A stretch of DNA of 64,000 nt from Lachnospiraceae bacterium (lineage in GTDB: Bacteria > Bacillota > Clostridia > Lachnospirales > Lachnospiraceae): assembly GCA_016284315.1 (NCBI GenBank), contig JAEEOO010000012.1:1-64000 (forward strand), in the 5' to 3' direction. A program made the position numbers and the translations under genes. Of this stretch, positions 1 through 8,361 are shown in pieces. Positions within the stretch are counted from its first letter, which is position 1, and every line of letters starts with the position of its first letter. Under the pieces are notes generated by a model. It saw only the letters and a list, made by a program, of their open reading frames with translations, was not told where the DNA came from and did not search any database.

Positions 1-40
1 TGATGCCGAAATGATAGAAATTGAGCTTGCAGAAGCTTAA
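1..40 (+). CDS. feoA: FeoA family protein, C-terminal end (partial)
   Basis: Only the last 12 codons are in the window, read from base 2 and ending with TAA at 38-40 (DAEMIEIELAEA). The acidic and aliphatic tail and the position 14 bases before feoB fit FeoA, the small SH3-like cytoplasmic protein that assists FeoB in ferrous iron uptake. The identification rests mainly on gene order, so it is an inference. An AAGGAGT-type ribosome site for feoB lies between the two genes. Confidence 0.6.
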   Translation, partial: DAEMIEIELAEA

Positions 41-54
41 AAGGAGTAGAGAGA

Positions 55-2436
55 ATGGAACTTAAGATCGCACTTGCAGGTAACCCCAACTGCGGTAAAA
101 CAACTTTGTTTAACGCACTTACCGGTTCAAACCAGTTTGTGGGTAACTGGCCCGGAGTAACAGTAGAGAAAAAGGAAGGTAAGCTTAGAAAGCATGATGA
201 CGTTGTTATCACCGACCTTCCCGGAATATACTCACTTTCTCCTTATACACTTGAGGAAGTGGTAGCAAGAAATTATCTTATCAACGAAAGACCTGATGCA
301 ATCCTTAACCTTGTTGACGGTACAAACCTTGAGAGAAACCTTTATCTTACAACACAGCTCATCGAGCTTGGAATCCCTGTTGTTATCGCAATCAACATGA
401 TGGACGTTGTAAGAAAGAACGGCGACAAGATCGACACCAAGGAACTTGCAAAGAAACTTGGATGCCAGATCATCGAGATCTCAGCTCTTAAGGGCGAAGG
501 AATCGTTGATGCCGCTGATGCCGCTATCAAGGCAGCTATCGAGCACAAAGAGATCCCTCATCACACCTTCTCAGGTGCAGTTGAGCATGCTCTTGCACAT
601 ATTGAGGAAGCAGCGATCCATGACATGGATCCCGAAAAGCAGAGATGGTATTCCATCAAGATCTTCGAAAGAGATGAGAAGATCATCGAACAGCTTAAGA
701 TCGACAAGCAGGCTATAGAGCATATCGAGACAGATATCGTAGCTGCTGAAAAAGAACTTGATGACGATGCAGAATCAATCATCACCAATGAGAGATATAT
801 CTACATCGCAGAACTCTTAAAGGGTGTTTATAAAAAGAAGAACAAAGGCGGTCTTACCGTTTCCGATAAGATCGACAAGGTTGTTACCAACAGATGGCTT
901 GCACTTCCTATTTTCGCAGCCGTTATGTTCATTGTTTATTACGTTTCAATCACAACCATCGGAACCATGGGTACCGATTTTGTAAATGACGGTGTATTCG
1001 GTGATGGATTCCATCTCTTCGGAATCGGTGTTTCAGAATACGAAGAAGCAGCTACCGAATATGCAAAAGAAAATGTTTGGACAGAAGACGTTATTGATAC
1101 TGTGACCAAGGCTTCCGAAGCGGGAGTTATCGGCGCAGATGATATCCTCGGCACCATTGAGGATGAAGATTTCGGCGGATTTGAAGAGGCTTATGAAACT
1201 TATGCCGATTCACTTGCAGAAGAGGGATTCGAGATCTCCGAAGCAGTTGACGCTGCTCTTGAAGAGGCTCCCGATACCGCTGAATACGGCGTATGGGTTC
1301 CTTCAATCCCTGCTCTTGTTTCTACCGGACTTGAAAACATCGGTTGTGCTGAGTGGCTTGAGAGCCTTATCGTAGACGGTATCATCGCCGGTGTCGGTGC
1401 GGTTCTCGGATTCGTTCCTCAGATGCTTGTACTCTTCATTTTCCTTGCATTCCTTGAGGCATGCGGATATATGGCGAGAGTTGCATTCGTAATGGACCGT
1501 ATCTTCAGAAAGTTCGGCCTTTCCGGAAAATCCTTCATTCCTATGCTTATCGGTACAGGATGCGGTGTTCCCGGTGTTATGGCTTCAAGAACCATCGAGA
1601 ATGAGCGTGATCGTCGTATGACCATCATGACAACAACATTTATCCCCTGCGGAGCTAAGCTTCCTATCATCGCTCTTATTTCAGCAGCGCTTTTCGGAAA
1701 CTCTCCCTGGATTGCTCCTTCAGCATACTTTATCGGTGTAGCGGCTATCGTTATCTCCGGTATCGTCCTTAAGAAGACCAAGATGTTCTCCGGTCAGCCC
1801 GCTCCTTTCGTTATGGAGCTCCCTGCTTACCACTGGCCTACATTCGGAAACGTAATGCGTTCAATGTGGGAGAGAGGATGGTCATTCATCAAGAAGGCAG
1901 GAACCGTTATCCTTCTTGCAACCATCGTTATCTGGGCAGGCAGCCGTTTTGGAATGGTTGACGGTAAGTTTGGATTCTCAACTGAGATGGAACTTGAGAG
2001 CAGCTTACTTGGAATCATCGGAGCACCTCTTTCATATATCTTCAGACCTGTTGGATTCGGTAACATCCGTGCTACCATCGCTACCATCATGGGTCTTGTT
2101 GCTAAGGAAGAAGTTGTCGGAGTATTCGGAGTACTTGATTTCGAAGGACTTACAAGACTTGCAGGATTCTCATTCCTTATCTTCAACCTTCTCTGCGCAC
2201 CTTGCTTTGCTGCCATCGGTGCCATCAAGAGAGAGATGAACAGTGCAAAGTGGACATGGTTTGCCATTGGTTATCAGTGCTTCTTTGCATATGCCATCGC
2301 ACTTATCGTATTCCAGATCGGAAGCATCTTTACCGGTGCAGCTAATGTATTTGGAATCATCGCAGCAGTAATTGTACTTGCAGTAATCTTGTTTATGTTA
2401 TTCAAGCCTTATAAGGAGGCTACAGAGCTTAAGTAA
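55..2436 (+). CDS. feoB: Ferrous iron transport protein B
   Basis: FeoB is the GTPase-gated inner-membrane Fe2+ importer. The N-terminal G domain shows G1 GNPNCGKT (residues 9-16), G3 DLPG (54-57), G4 NMMD (114-117) and a G5-like SAL (143-145). A helical domain follows, then the membrane part from about residue 281. Typical FeoB membrane motifs are present: the GYMARVAFVMDR stretch (about 471-482), GTGCGVPGVMASR (500-512) and IPCGAKLP (530-537). At 793 residues it is longer than many FeoBs, because of an acidic stretch of about 90 residues (roughly 326-416) after the first membrane helix, probably an external loop. An AAGGAGTAGAGAG ribosome site precedes the ATG. It forms an operon with the feoA end upstream and the Cys-rich/HMA gene 2 bases downstream. 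Confidence 0.97.
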   Translation: MELKIALAGNPNCGKTTLFNALTGSNQFVGNWPGVTVEKKEGKLRKHDDVVITDLPGIYSLSPYTLEEVVARNYLINERPDAILNLVDGTNLERNLYLTTQLIELGIPVVIAINMMDVVRKNGDKIDTKELAKKLGCQIIEISALKGEGIVDAADAAIKAAIEHKEIPHHTFSGAVEHALAHIEEAAIHDMDPEKQRWYSIKIFERDEKIIEQLKIDKQAIEHIETDIVAAEKELDDDAESIITNERYIYIAELLKGVYKKKNKGGLTVSDKIDKVVTNRWLALPIFAAVMFIVYYVSITTIGTMGTDFVNDGVFGDGFHLFGIGVSEYEEAATEYAKENVWTEDVIDTVTKASEAGVIGADDILGTIEDEDFGGFEEAYETYADSLAEEGFEISEAVDAALEEAPDTAEYGVWVPSIPALVSTGLENIGCAEWLESLIVDGIIAGVGAVLGFVPQMLVLFIFLAFLEACGYMARVAFVMDRIFRKFGLSGKSFIPMLIGTGCGVPGVMASRTIENERDRRMTIMTTTFIPCGAKLPIIALISAALFGNSPWIAPSAYFIGVAAIVISGIVLKKTKMFSGQPAPFVMELPAYHWPTFGNVMRSMWERGWSFIKKAGTVILLATIVIWAGSRFGMVDGKFGFSTEMELESSLLGIIGAPLSYIFRPVGFGNIRATIATIMGLVAKEEVVGVFGVLDFEGLTRLAGFSFLIFNLLCAPCFAAIGAIKREMNSAKWTWFAIGYQCFFAYAIALIVFQIGSIFTGAANVFGIIAAVIVLAVILFMLFKPYKEATELK

Positions 2437-2438
2437 TC

Positions 2439-2873
2439 ATGACACAATGGTTTTCGGAAAATTATGGAACTGTATTAGCGGGAGCAATAGTCCTGGCCAT
2501 CGTCGTACCTATCATAGTTAAGATGGTCAAAAGGAAGAGAAACGGCGGCCCTTTGGTTGAATGCGGAGGGAACTGCTCCGCATGCGGCGGGGCATGCGCG
2601 ACGGGAAGCGGAATTGGGCCGAATCTCAAACCCGGTGAAAAACTTGGACTGATCAAGACCGTCATCAGCATTGAAGGGATGATGTGCGGTATGTGTGAAA
2701 GTCACATTAACGATTGTATCCGAAACAATTTCAAGGTTAAGAACGTTTATTCATCACATAACAAAGGGGAAACAGTAGTGATCTCAGAGGAAGCTCTCGA
2801 TGAAGTATCCGTAAGGAAAGCCATCGATGCAACGGGCTATAAGGTCACAGGCTATGTGAGCGAAGAGATGTAA
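2439..2873 (+). CDS. FeoB-associated Cys-rich membrane protein fused to an HMA domain
   Basis: A 144-residue protein starting 2 bases after feoB. It has an N-terminal membrane helix (about 10-29), then a basic patch KRKR and a cysteine cluster (C42, C46, C49, C53), the pattern of the small FeoB-associated Cys-rich proteins. Residues about 70-140 look like a heavy-metal-associated (HMA) domain with the metal site MMCGMCESH (C83, C86), a C-x-x-C pair like that of copper chaperones. Inference: it handles or senses metal at the inner face of FeoB. The fusion of the two modules is notable because the FeoB-associated protein is often only 50-70 residues and stands alone. Confidence 0.85.
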   Translation: MTQWFSENYGTVLAGAIVLAIVVPIIVKMVKRKRNGGPLVECGGNCSACGGACATGSGIGPNLKPGEKLGLIKTVISIEGMMCGMCESHINDCIRNNFKVKNVYSSHNKGETVVISEEALDEVSVRKAIDATGYKVTGYVSEEM

Positions 2874-2910
2874 GGGACCTGTTACCTTAAGTGAATGTAA
2901 ATAAACTATT

Positions 2911-2947
2911 AAATCATGCATGGAAAGTTTCCGTGCATGATTTTTTT
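2911..2947 (+). terminator. Rho-independent terminator after the feo operon
   Basis: The arms AATCATGCA and TGCATGATT enclose a short inner stem (TGGAAAGTTTCCG region), followed directly by seven T residues. It lies 38 bases after the last feo-operon stop codon, as expected for the 3' end of that transcript. Confidence 0.9.
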
Positions 2948-2999
2948 ATGGTAAAATTTGTTTAAGTATGGACTTAAAAACAAATCGGGGGTATTTATT

Positions 3000-3395
3000 A
3001 TGACCGAAGAGCAAAGAAAAGCTTTTGAAGCTTTAAAAAAATTTGTAAACAATCTCTGTGAGAAGGCGGAAAAGGATCAGGAATATGCCGAAAAATTATG
3101 GAGCAGAGTCTTAAGGTCCGAAGGCGTCCTGAAGGAGATCGCATATTATCACGATACCGGCAATTTCTGGGACGGATATGCCGTAGCAGGGTTCCACTTA
3201 ACGGACATTCTGGTGTGGCAGGTCGATCATTTCAAGGCCTATATGGACAGGCGCGAAGAGATGAACAGGTACAGGACCGAGAGGCTCTTTATCGAGTCTA
3301 TTGAGGTACTCCTTAACATGGAGGAGGATCCGGAGCCTTACATCCGTAAAATGAGGGACGAAAGCGGAACGGATTTCGATCAGAGAATGGTTTAA
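3000..3395 (+). CDS. Hypothetical protein (131 residues)
   Basis: Not recognised with certainty. The chosen ATG follows GGGGGTATTTATT; an upstream in-frame ATG at 2958 would add 14 residues but lies against the preceding terminator. The protein is soluble, mostly helical and charged (MTEEQRKAFEALKKFVNNL at the start), with a Gly/His/aromatic-rich middle (YYHDTGNFWDGYAVAGFH), then a helix rich in Arg and Glu. No signal peptide or membrane helix is visible. It sits 24 bases ahead of the aldo/keto reductase and may share its transcript. Confidence 0.7.
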   Translation: MTEEQRKAFEALKKFVNNLCEKAEKDQEYAEKLWSRVLRSEGVLKEIAYYHDTGNFWDGYAVAGFHLTDILVWQVDHFKAYMDRREEMNRYRTERLFIESIEVLLNMEEDPEPYIRKMRDESGTDFDQRMV

Positions 3396-3419
3396 AGTTT
3401 TTTTCAATGGAGTACATTT

Positions 3420-4598
3420 ATGCAATACAGAAAAGATAGACTTGGAAATGATGTATCCTTACTCGGATTCGGCTGTATGAGGTTTACCACAAAAGCCGGT
3501 AAGTTCGATTACGAGAAGGCCGAAAAAGAGGTTATGCGCGCCGTGGAGCTTGGCGTCAATTATTTTGACACCGCCTATGTTTATTCGGGCAGCGAAACTT
3601 TGATGGGCGAGATATTTGAAAAGAATAATTGCAGGGATAAGGTTAGGATCGCAACCAAACTCCCTCATTACATGATAAGGAATTCAGGTGATCCCGAGAA
3701 GTTCTTCAGCGAGGAATTAAGGCGACTTCGCACCGATCATGTGGAGTATTATCTCATGCACATGCTCACGGACGTTAAGACCTGGAACAGGCTCTGCGAC
3801 CTTGGTATAAAAGAATGGATCGATGAGAAAAAGAAGAGTGGCGAGATTGGTCAGGTTGGTTTTTCCTACCACGGAAATTCTGATATGTTCATAGAACTTT
3901 TAAATGCCTATGATTGGGACTTTTGTCAGATACAGTACAATTATCTCGATGAGAACTCCCAGGCCGGCAGAACAGGCCTTATGGCGGCTGCAGCAAAGGG
4001 AATTCCGGTTGTCATCATGGAACCTCTTCGCGGAGGAAGACTTGTAAATAACCTCCCCAAGGGAGCAGTTAATGCATTTGAGAAGCACTCACCCAAGAGA
4101 AGCCCTGCAGAATGGGCTCTTCGCTGGCTTTGGGAACAGCCGGAGGTTACAGTTGTTCTTTCCGGTATGAACTCCCTTGATATGGTTGAGGAGAACTGCA
4201 GGATCGCTTCAGAAGTAAAGGAACATGAGCTTACTGAAGAAGACAGAAAGCTTTATACCAAGGTAATTAACGAGATCGAATCAAAGCTTAAGGTGGGCTG
4301 CACCGGATGCAGGTATTGTATGCCCTGCCCCAAGAACGTGGATATCCCGGGAGTTTTTGCGGCATATAACAGAAGGGCATCCGATGGTTATGCCAATTCC
4401 TTGAGAGAATATTATATGTGCACAGCTTTAAGAAAGGACTACACAGGCCCCGCAAATTGCGTACAGTGCGGTAAATGCGAGATGCATTGCCCTCAGCATA
4501 TTGAGATCAGAAAAGAGCTCAAAAATGCTAAGAGAACACTTGAGGATCCCATATATTTGATCGCTAAAAAATTCGGTCCGCTCTTTATGAAATATTAA
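3420..4598 (+). CDS. Aldo/keto reductase with C-terminal 4Fe-4S domain
   Basis: A TIM-barrel aldo/keto reductase (residues about 1-285) with the catalytic tetrad visible as D50, Y55, K80 and H114. A ferredoxin-like tail follows with two cysteine groups: C294-x2-C297-x2-C300-x2-C303 (CTGCRYCMPCP) and C347-x2-C350-x2-C353-x3-C357 (CVQCGKCEMHCP). Such Fe-S aldo/keto reductases are common in strict anaerobes and are thought to couple NAD(P)H and ferredoxin-type electron transfer; the substrate is unknown. Length (392) is normal for the family. A GGAG ribosome site precedes the ATG. Confidence 0.93.
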   Translation: MQYRKDRLGNDVSLLGFGCMRFTTKAGKFDYEKAEKEVMRAVELGVNYFDTAYVYSGSETLMGEIFEKNNCRDKVRIATKLPHYMIRNSGDPEKFFSEELRRLRTDHVEYYLMHMLTDVKTWNRLCDLGIKEWIDEKKKSGEIGQVGFSYHGNSDMFIELLNAYDWDFCQIQYNYLDENSQAGRTGLMAAAAKGIPVVIMEPLRGGRLVNNLPKGAVNAFEKHSPKRSPAEWALRWLWEQPEVTVVLSGMNSLDMVEENCRIASEVKEHELTEEDRKLYTKVINEIESKLKVGCTGCRYCMPCPKNVDIPGVFAAYNRRASDGYANSLREYYMCTALRKDYTGPANCVQCGKCEMHCPQHIEIRKELKNAKRTLEDPIYLIAKKFGPLFMKY

Positions 4599-4644
4599 GC
4601 ATGTGATAAAATGTTAGGGTAACATTCGATTTACGAGGTTTATT

Positions 4645-6642
4645 ATGAGCAGAAACACTATCGCGGTTTGTCTTGTAAAAATGGAGGAGAGCGTTCAGTC
4701 CGAATCCATCAAAGCGATCACGAAGAGAGCAGAAGAAAGAGGCCTCAACGTTGAGATATACAACTCCTTTGTGGAACTGGTCAACAGGGATCTTCATGAC
4801 AAAGGAGAAGAGAGCATATTTGAGCTTATTGATTACAGACATCTATGTGGTATTATTTATTTCCCCGAAAAGATCAAGAATTCAAGAGTCAATGAAAACA
4901 TTGTAAGATACGGAAGAGAGCACAACCTTCCGGTAGTATCAATTGACAGAAACGTTCCCGAGTGCATAAGCATTACATTTGATTATTCAAAAGCTTTTGA
5001 AGAGATCGTAGAGCATCTGATCGTTAAGCATGCCTGCAAAAGATTCTTTATGATGGCCGGTATAAAAAACAATTCTTTCTCAGATGAGAGAATCGAAGCG
5101 GCTAAAAAGATAATTAACAGGTTCCAGTGTGAACTCACGGATGATTACATTGCCTATGGTGATTTCTGGGAGGGTCCTGCAAGAACCGAGATAAATGCTT
5201 TTCTTGACAGCGGGAAGCCATTGCCCGATGCTTTTTTGGCTGCAAATGATGTAATGGCAATGGTTATCTGTGATGAACTAGGAAAGCGTGGTATCCGAGT
5301 TCCGGAGGATGTCATTGTTACCGGATTCGACGGTATAGAAATGGAGAAATATGCGACTCCGAGACTGACCACCGCTGAAACAGATCTTCAAAGGAGCGGA
5401 GCCCTGGCGGTTGATTCCATTCTTTCCTACATGAAAATGGGAAGAGCGGACTTAAGCCATTACGTAGTTCCTTTCCATACGAGATATTCACAGTCCTGCG
5501 GCTGTAACGATATCGTTCCCAGCGGAGCAAACGGAATGGTGCAGGCTATCTATAGCAAATTGAGCAGAACAAGGCTTGTTGTAAACAATATGTCTTTCAT
5601 GCTTAATGATATGAGTGCTAAGACGGATTTCCTTAGCATGATAAAGGAAATCGCAACCTATAGAGTGTATATTGATGCTTATGAAGATATTTATATCTGC
5701 ATAAAGAAGGATCTTGCTATGATTGATCCGGAGCTTTCGGGAAAGCTTGTTATTCCCGAGGAGTTAAAGAATACTTCAGAAGACGGTACTGCGGACAATC
5801 AGATGGTCCTTCTTTGCAAGAGTACCAGGTATCAGGATCCGAAATATCCTCTTGAAGTATTCAGAATGAGAGAAATGCTTCCCGGAAGGGGAGAGATTCT
5901 TGATAATGCAAGGAACATGGTATTCCTGCCCCTCCACATATTGGATAAGGTTTACGGATATGTGGCGGTTTCCATTATGCCTCAGAATAATGAATATGAT
6001 TATTCTGAACTTTCGTATTTTACAAGAGACCTGTCGCAGGCAATCGCTTACGTTACTCAAACCATTAACATGCAGAGAGCCAATGACAGTATTCGTATCG
6101 CCAATGAGAAACTTGAGTCTTTGTATATAACCGATTATCTTACCGGTATAAACAACAGACGCGGCTTCTTTAAGGGCATCGAAGAAAAGAAAAAGAATGC
6201 AGACTTCAGTGCATTTTTAATCGCTTCCATCGACCTTAATGGTCTTAAGTATATTAATGATAAATACGGGCATCATGAGGGCGACAGAGCTATTTGTCAG
6301 GTAGCGGATCTTTTAAAAGAGATCTCCGATGAAAACAGCATCTGTGCAAGATTCGGCGGAGATGAGTTTGCGTTTTGCAAGTTTATCGAGAGGCCGGAAG
6401 CTTTTGAAGATGAGGATTTCTGCAACAACTTTGGCCGCCTTGTGGCAAGGGAGAATGAAAGCGGAAAAATGCCTTATCTTTTCAGTGCAAGCTGTGGAGC
6501 CGTTGTGGTTCCCATGGACTGCATAGATGTGCTGGACAAAGTCATTAACCAGGCTGATGAGAAGATGTATGCGGAGAAAGCACTTTTCCACCGCACGCAT
6601 AAAGAATACGAAAAAAGAAGGGCTGACAGAAACAATGAGTAA
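4645..6642 (+). CDS. LacI-type sensor domain diguanylate cyclase (GGDEF)
   Basis: A 665-residue signalling protein. Residues about 1-290 resemble the ligand-binding core of LacI/GalR regulators (PDAFLAANDVMAMVICDEL; VTGFDG; CGC near 285-287) but there is no helix-turn-helix and no signal peptide, so it should sense a cytoplasmic ligand. A middle region of about 200 residues follows, then a GGDEF domain starting at DYLTGINNRRG with the active site RFGGDEF (569-575). No RxxD inhibitory site is seen just before it (SDENSICARF). Inferred role: ligand-controlled synthesis of c-di-GMP. Its last 8 bases overlap the next gene, suggesting translational coupling. Confidence 0.92.
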   Translation: MSRNTIAVCLVKMEESVQSESIKAITKRAEERGLNVEIYNSFVELVNRDLHDKGEESIFELIDYRHLCGIIYFPEKIKNSRVNENIVRYGREHNLPVVSIDRNVPECISITFDYSKAFEEIVEHLIVKHACKRFFMMAGIKNNSFSDERIEAAKKIINRFQCELTDDYIAYGDFWEGPARTEINAFLDSGKPLPDAFLAANDVMAMVICDELGKRGIRVPEDVIVTGFDGIEMEKYATPRLTTAETDLQRSGALAVDSILSYMKMGRADLSHYVVPFHTRYSQSCGCNDIVPSGANGMVQAIYSKLSRTRLVVNNMSFMLNDMSAKTDFLSMIKEIATYRVYIDAYEDIYICIKKDLAMIDPELSGKLVIPEELKNTSEDGTADNQMVLLCKSTRYQDPKYPLEVFRMREMLPGRGEILDNARNMVFLPLHILDKVYGYVAVSIMPQNNEYDYSELSYFTRDLSQAIAYVTQTINMQRANDSIRIANEKLESLYITDYLTGINNRRGFFKGIEEKKKNADFSAFLIASIDLNGLKYINDKYGHHEGDRAICQVADLLKEISDENSICARFGGDEFAFCKFIERPEAFEDEDFCNNFGRLVARENESGKMPYLFSASCGAVVVPMDCIDVLDKVINQADEKMYAEKALFHRTHKEYEKRRADRNNE

Positions 6643-7936
6643 CTTAACAGAAGACATCGCTTTTTCACCTGCGGACATTTTGCTTCCCAAGGATTCGGAC
6701 ATGACCAAATGGGCAGTGGTTGCCTGTGACCAGTTCACTTCCGAGCCTGAGTATTGGGAGGATGCAAAGAGCAAAGCAAAAGGGTCACCGTCAGCGCTTA
6801 ATCTTATTTTACCCGAGGTTTATTTAAACAAGGACGGCGTAGAGGAGAGAATAAAGAATATCAATTCTACCATGCAGTCCTATCTTGATAACGATGTATT
6901 CAAACTTGAGAAAGATGCAGTTATCTACGTTGAGAGGACTCAGTCCGACGGACGCGTAAGAAAAGGCATCGTTGGAAAGATCGATCTTGAGGATTACGAG
7001 TTTAAACCCGGTAACAATGCTCTTATAAGAGCAACGGAAGGCACGGTCCTTTCAAGGATCCCTCCCAGAGTAAAAGTACGTGAACATGCTCCCATCGAGC
7101 TCCCTCACGTTATGCTCCTTATCGACGATGACAAGAGAACAGTCATTGAACCCTTGTCGCAGAAAACGGGAGAGATGGAAAAGCTTTATGATTTCGACCT
7201 TATGAAAAAGGGCGGACACATAAAGGGATATAAACTAACCGATGGTTTAAAGAAAGATGTGGCAGCAGCCCTCCTTGCATTAAAGGATCCTGCTCTTGTT
7301 GAATCAAAGTACGGACTTAAGGGTGCAGCGCCCATGCTCTTTGCGGTAGGAGACGGAAACCATTCTCTTGCAACCGCAAAGCAGTGCTACGAGAACATGA
7401 AAGCTGTTACTCCAAAAGAAGATTGGGACAAACTTCCTTCAAGATATGCTCTTGTTGAAGTGGTAAACAATCACGATGATGCACTTACTTTTGAGCCTAT
7501 TCACAGAACGCTCTTTAATGTAAATGCAGAAGATGTGATCGAGGGATTCTTAAAGTATTATCCCGGAAGTTATAAGGCAGATAAAACTGATGTAACCGTT
7601 GGTGATAATGCTCAGTATATAAAGTATTGCTACGGAAATGTCAGCGGAGTACTTGTTGTTCCCAATCCTACTAAGCAGCTGGCTGTCGGAACCCTTCAGG
7701 AATATCTTGATAAGTACCTTGAGGGAAAGGACGCTGAGATCGATTACATCCATGGTGATGAGACCGCTGAGGGACTTGGAAGAAAAGAGGGCAACATTTC
7801 ATTCCTTCTTCCTGCCATGGGAAAAGATGAACTGTTTAAAACTGTTATGGCTGACGGAGTTCTTCCGAGAAAGACTTTCTCCATGGGCCATGCACAGGAT
7901 AAAAGATACTACATTGAAGCCAGAACTATAAGATAA
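6635..7936 (+). CDS. DUF1015 family protein
   Basis: A 433-residue protein of the DUF1015 family, recognised from the opening FSPADILLPKDSDMTKWAVVACDQFTSEPEYW pattern (split here over residues about 9-40) and from GDGNHSLATAK in the middle. The family occurs widely in Clostridia, often near amino-acid genes; its biochemical role is not settled, so no activity is assigned. The start at 6635 (MSNLTED) lies inside the end of the GGDEF gene (ATGAGTAA overlap). Reading further upstream would only translate GGDEF-gene sequence out of frame. Confidence 0.88.
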   Translation: MSNLTEDIAFSPADILLPKDSDMTKWAVVACDQFTSEPEYWEDAKSKAKGSPSALNLILPEVYLNKDGVEERIKNINSTMQSYLDNDVFKLEKDAVIYVERTQSDGRVRKGIVGKIDLEDYEFKPGNNALIRATEGTVLSRIPPRVKVREHAPIELPHVMLLIDDDKRTVIEPLSQKTGEMEKLYDFDLMKKGGHIKGYKLTDGLKKDVAAALLALKDPALVESKYGLKGAAPMLFAVGDGNHSLATAKQCYENMKAVTPKEDWDKLPSRYALVEVVNNHDDALTFEPIHRTLFNVNAEDVIEGFLKYYPGSYKADKTDVTVGDNAQYIKYCYGNVSGVLVVPNPTKQLAVGTLQEYLDKYLEGKDAEIDYIHGDETAEGLGRKEGNISFLLPAMGKDELFKTVMADGVLPRKTFSMGHAQDKRYYIEARTIR

Positions 7937-7998
7937 ATAAGTCAGTTTATAAAGTCATTCATTAATAACTTGAAGTCATTGAACTAGGAGGTATCGTG

Positions 7999-8343
7999 AT
8001 GGTAAGTGATTTAAAGGACGTACTTAATTTGGAACTTGGACTTGAATATTGCGGTGATATGGAAGATCTCTATGAGGACATGCTCAGGGATTATGTTGAA
8101 GGTGATCATGTTGCTGAACTTGAAGACTATTATGCAGCTGAGAACTGGGCTGATTACCGCGTAACGATCCACGGTGTAAAGAGCACATCTCTTATGATCG
8201 GTGGTGAGGCTATTTCCGCAAAGGCTAAGGAACTTGAGCTTGCTGCTGCAGACGGAAATGTAGATTTTATCAAAGAGAATCATGCGAAAGTGCTTGATGA
8301 ATACAAGGCTTTGCTGGCCAGAATCAAAGAAGCAATCGACTAG
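7999..8343 (+). CDS. Stand-alone HPt (histidine phosphotransfer) protein
   Basis: A 114-residue, all-helical acidic protein with the HPt signature IHGVKSTSLMIGG; the phosphorylatable residue is H58. AGGAGG (7986-7991) sits 7 bases before ATG 7999; a GTG at 7996 is the alternative start but is too close. HPt proteins relay phosphate between the receiver domain of a hybrid kinase and a response regulator. The adjacent hybrid kinase has its own C-terminal HPt with the closely similar motif VHSLKSSSLNIGA, so the two may be paralogous. Confidence 0.88.
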   Translation: MVSDLKDVLNLELGLEYCGDMEDLYEDMLRDYVEGDHVAELEDYYAAENWADYRVTIHGVKSTSLMIGGEAISAKAKELELAAADGNVDFIKENHAKVLDEYKALLARIKEAID

Positions 8344-8361
8344 AGATAGATTAAGGGATTT

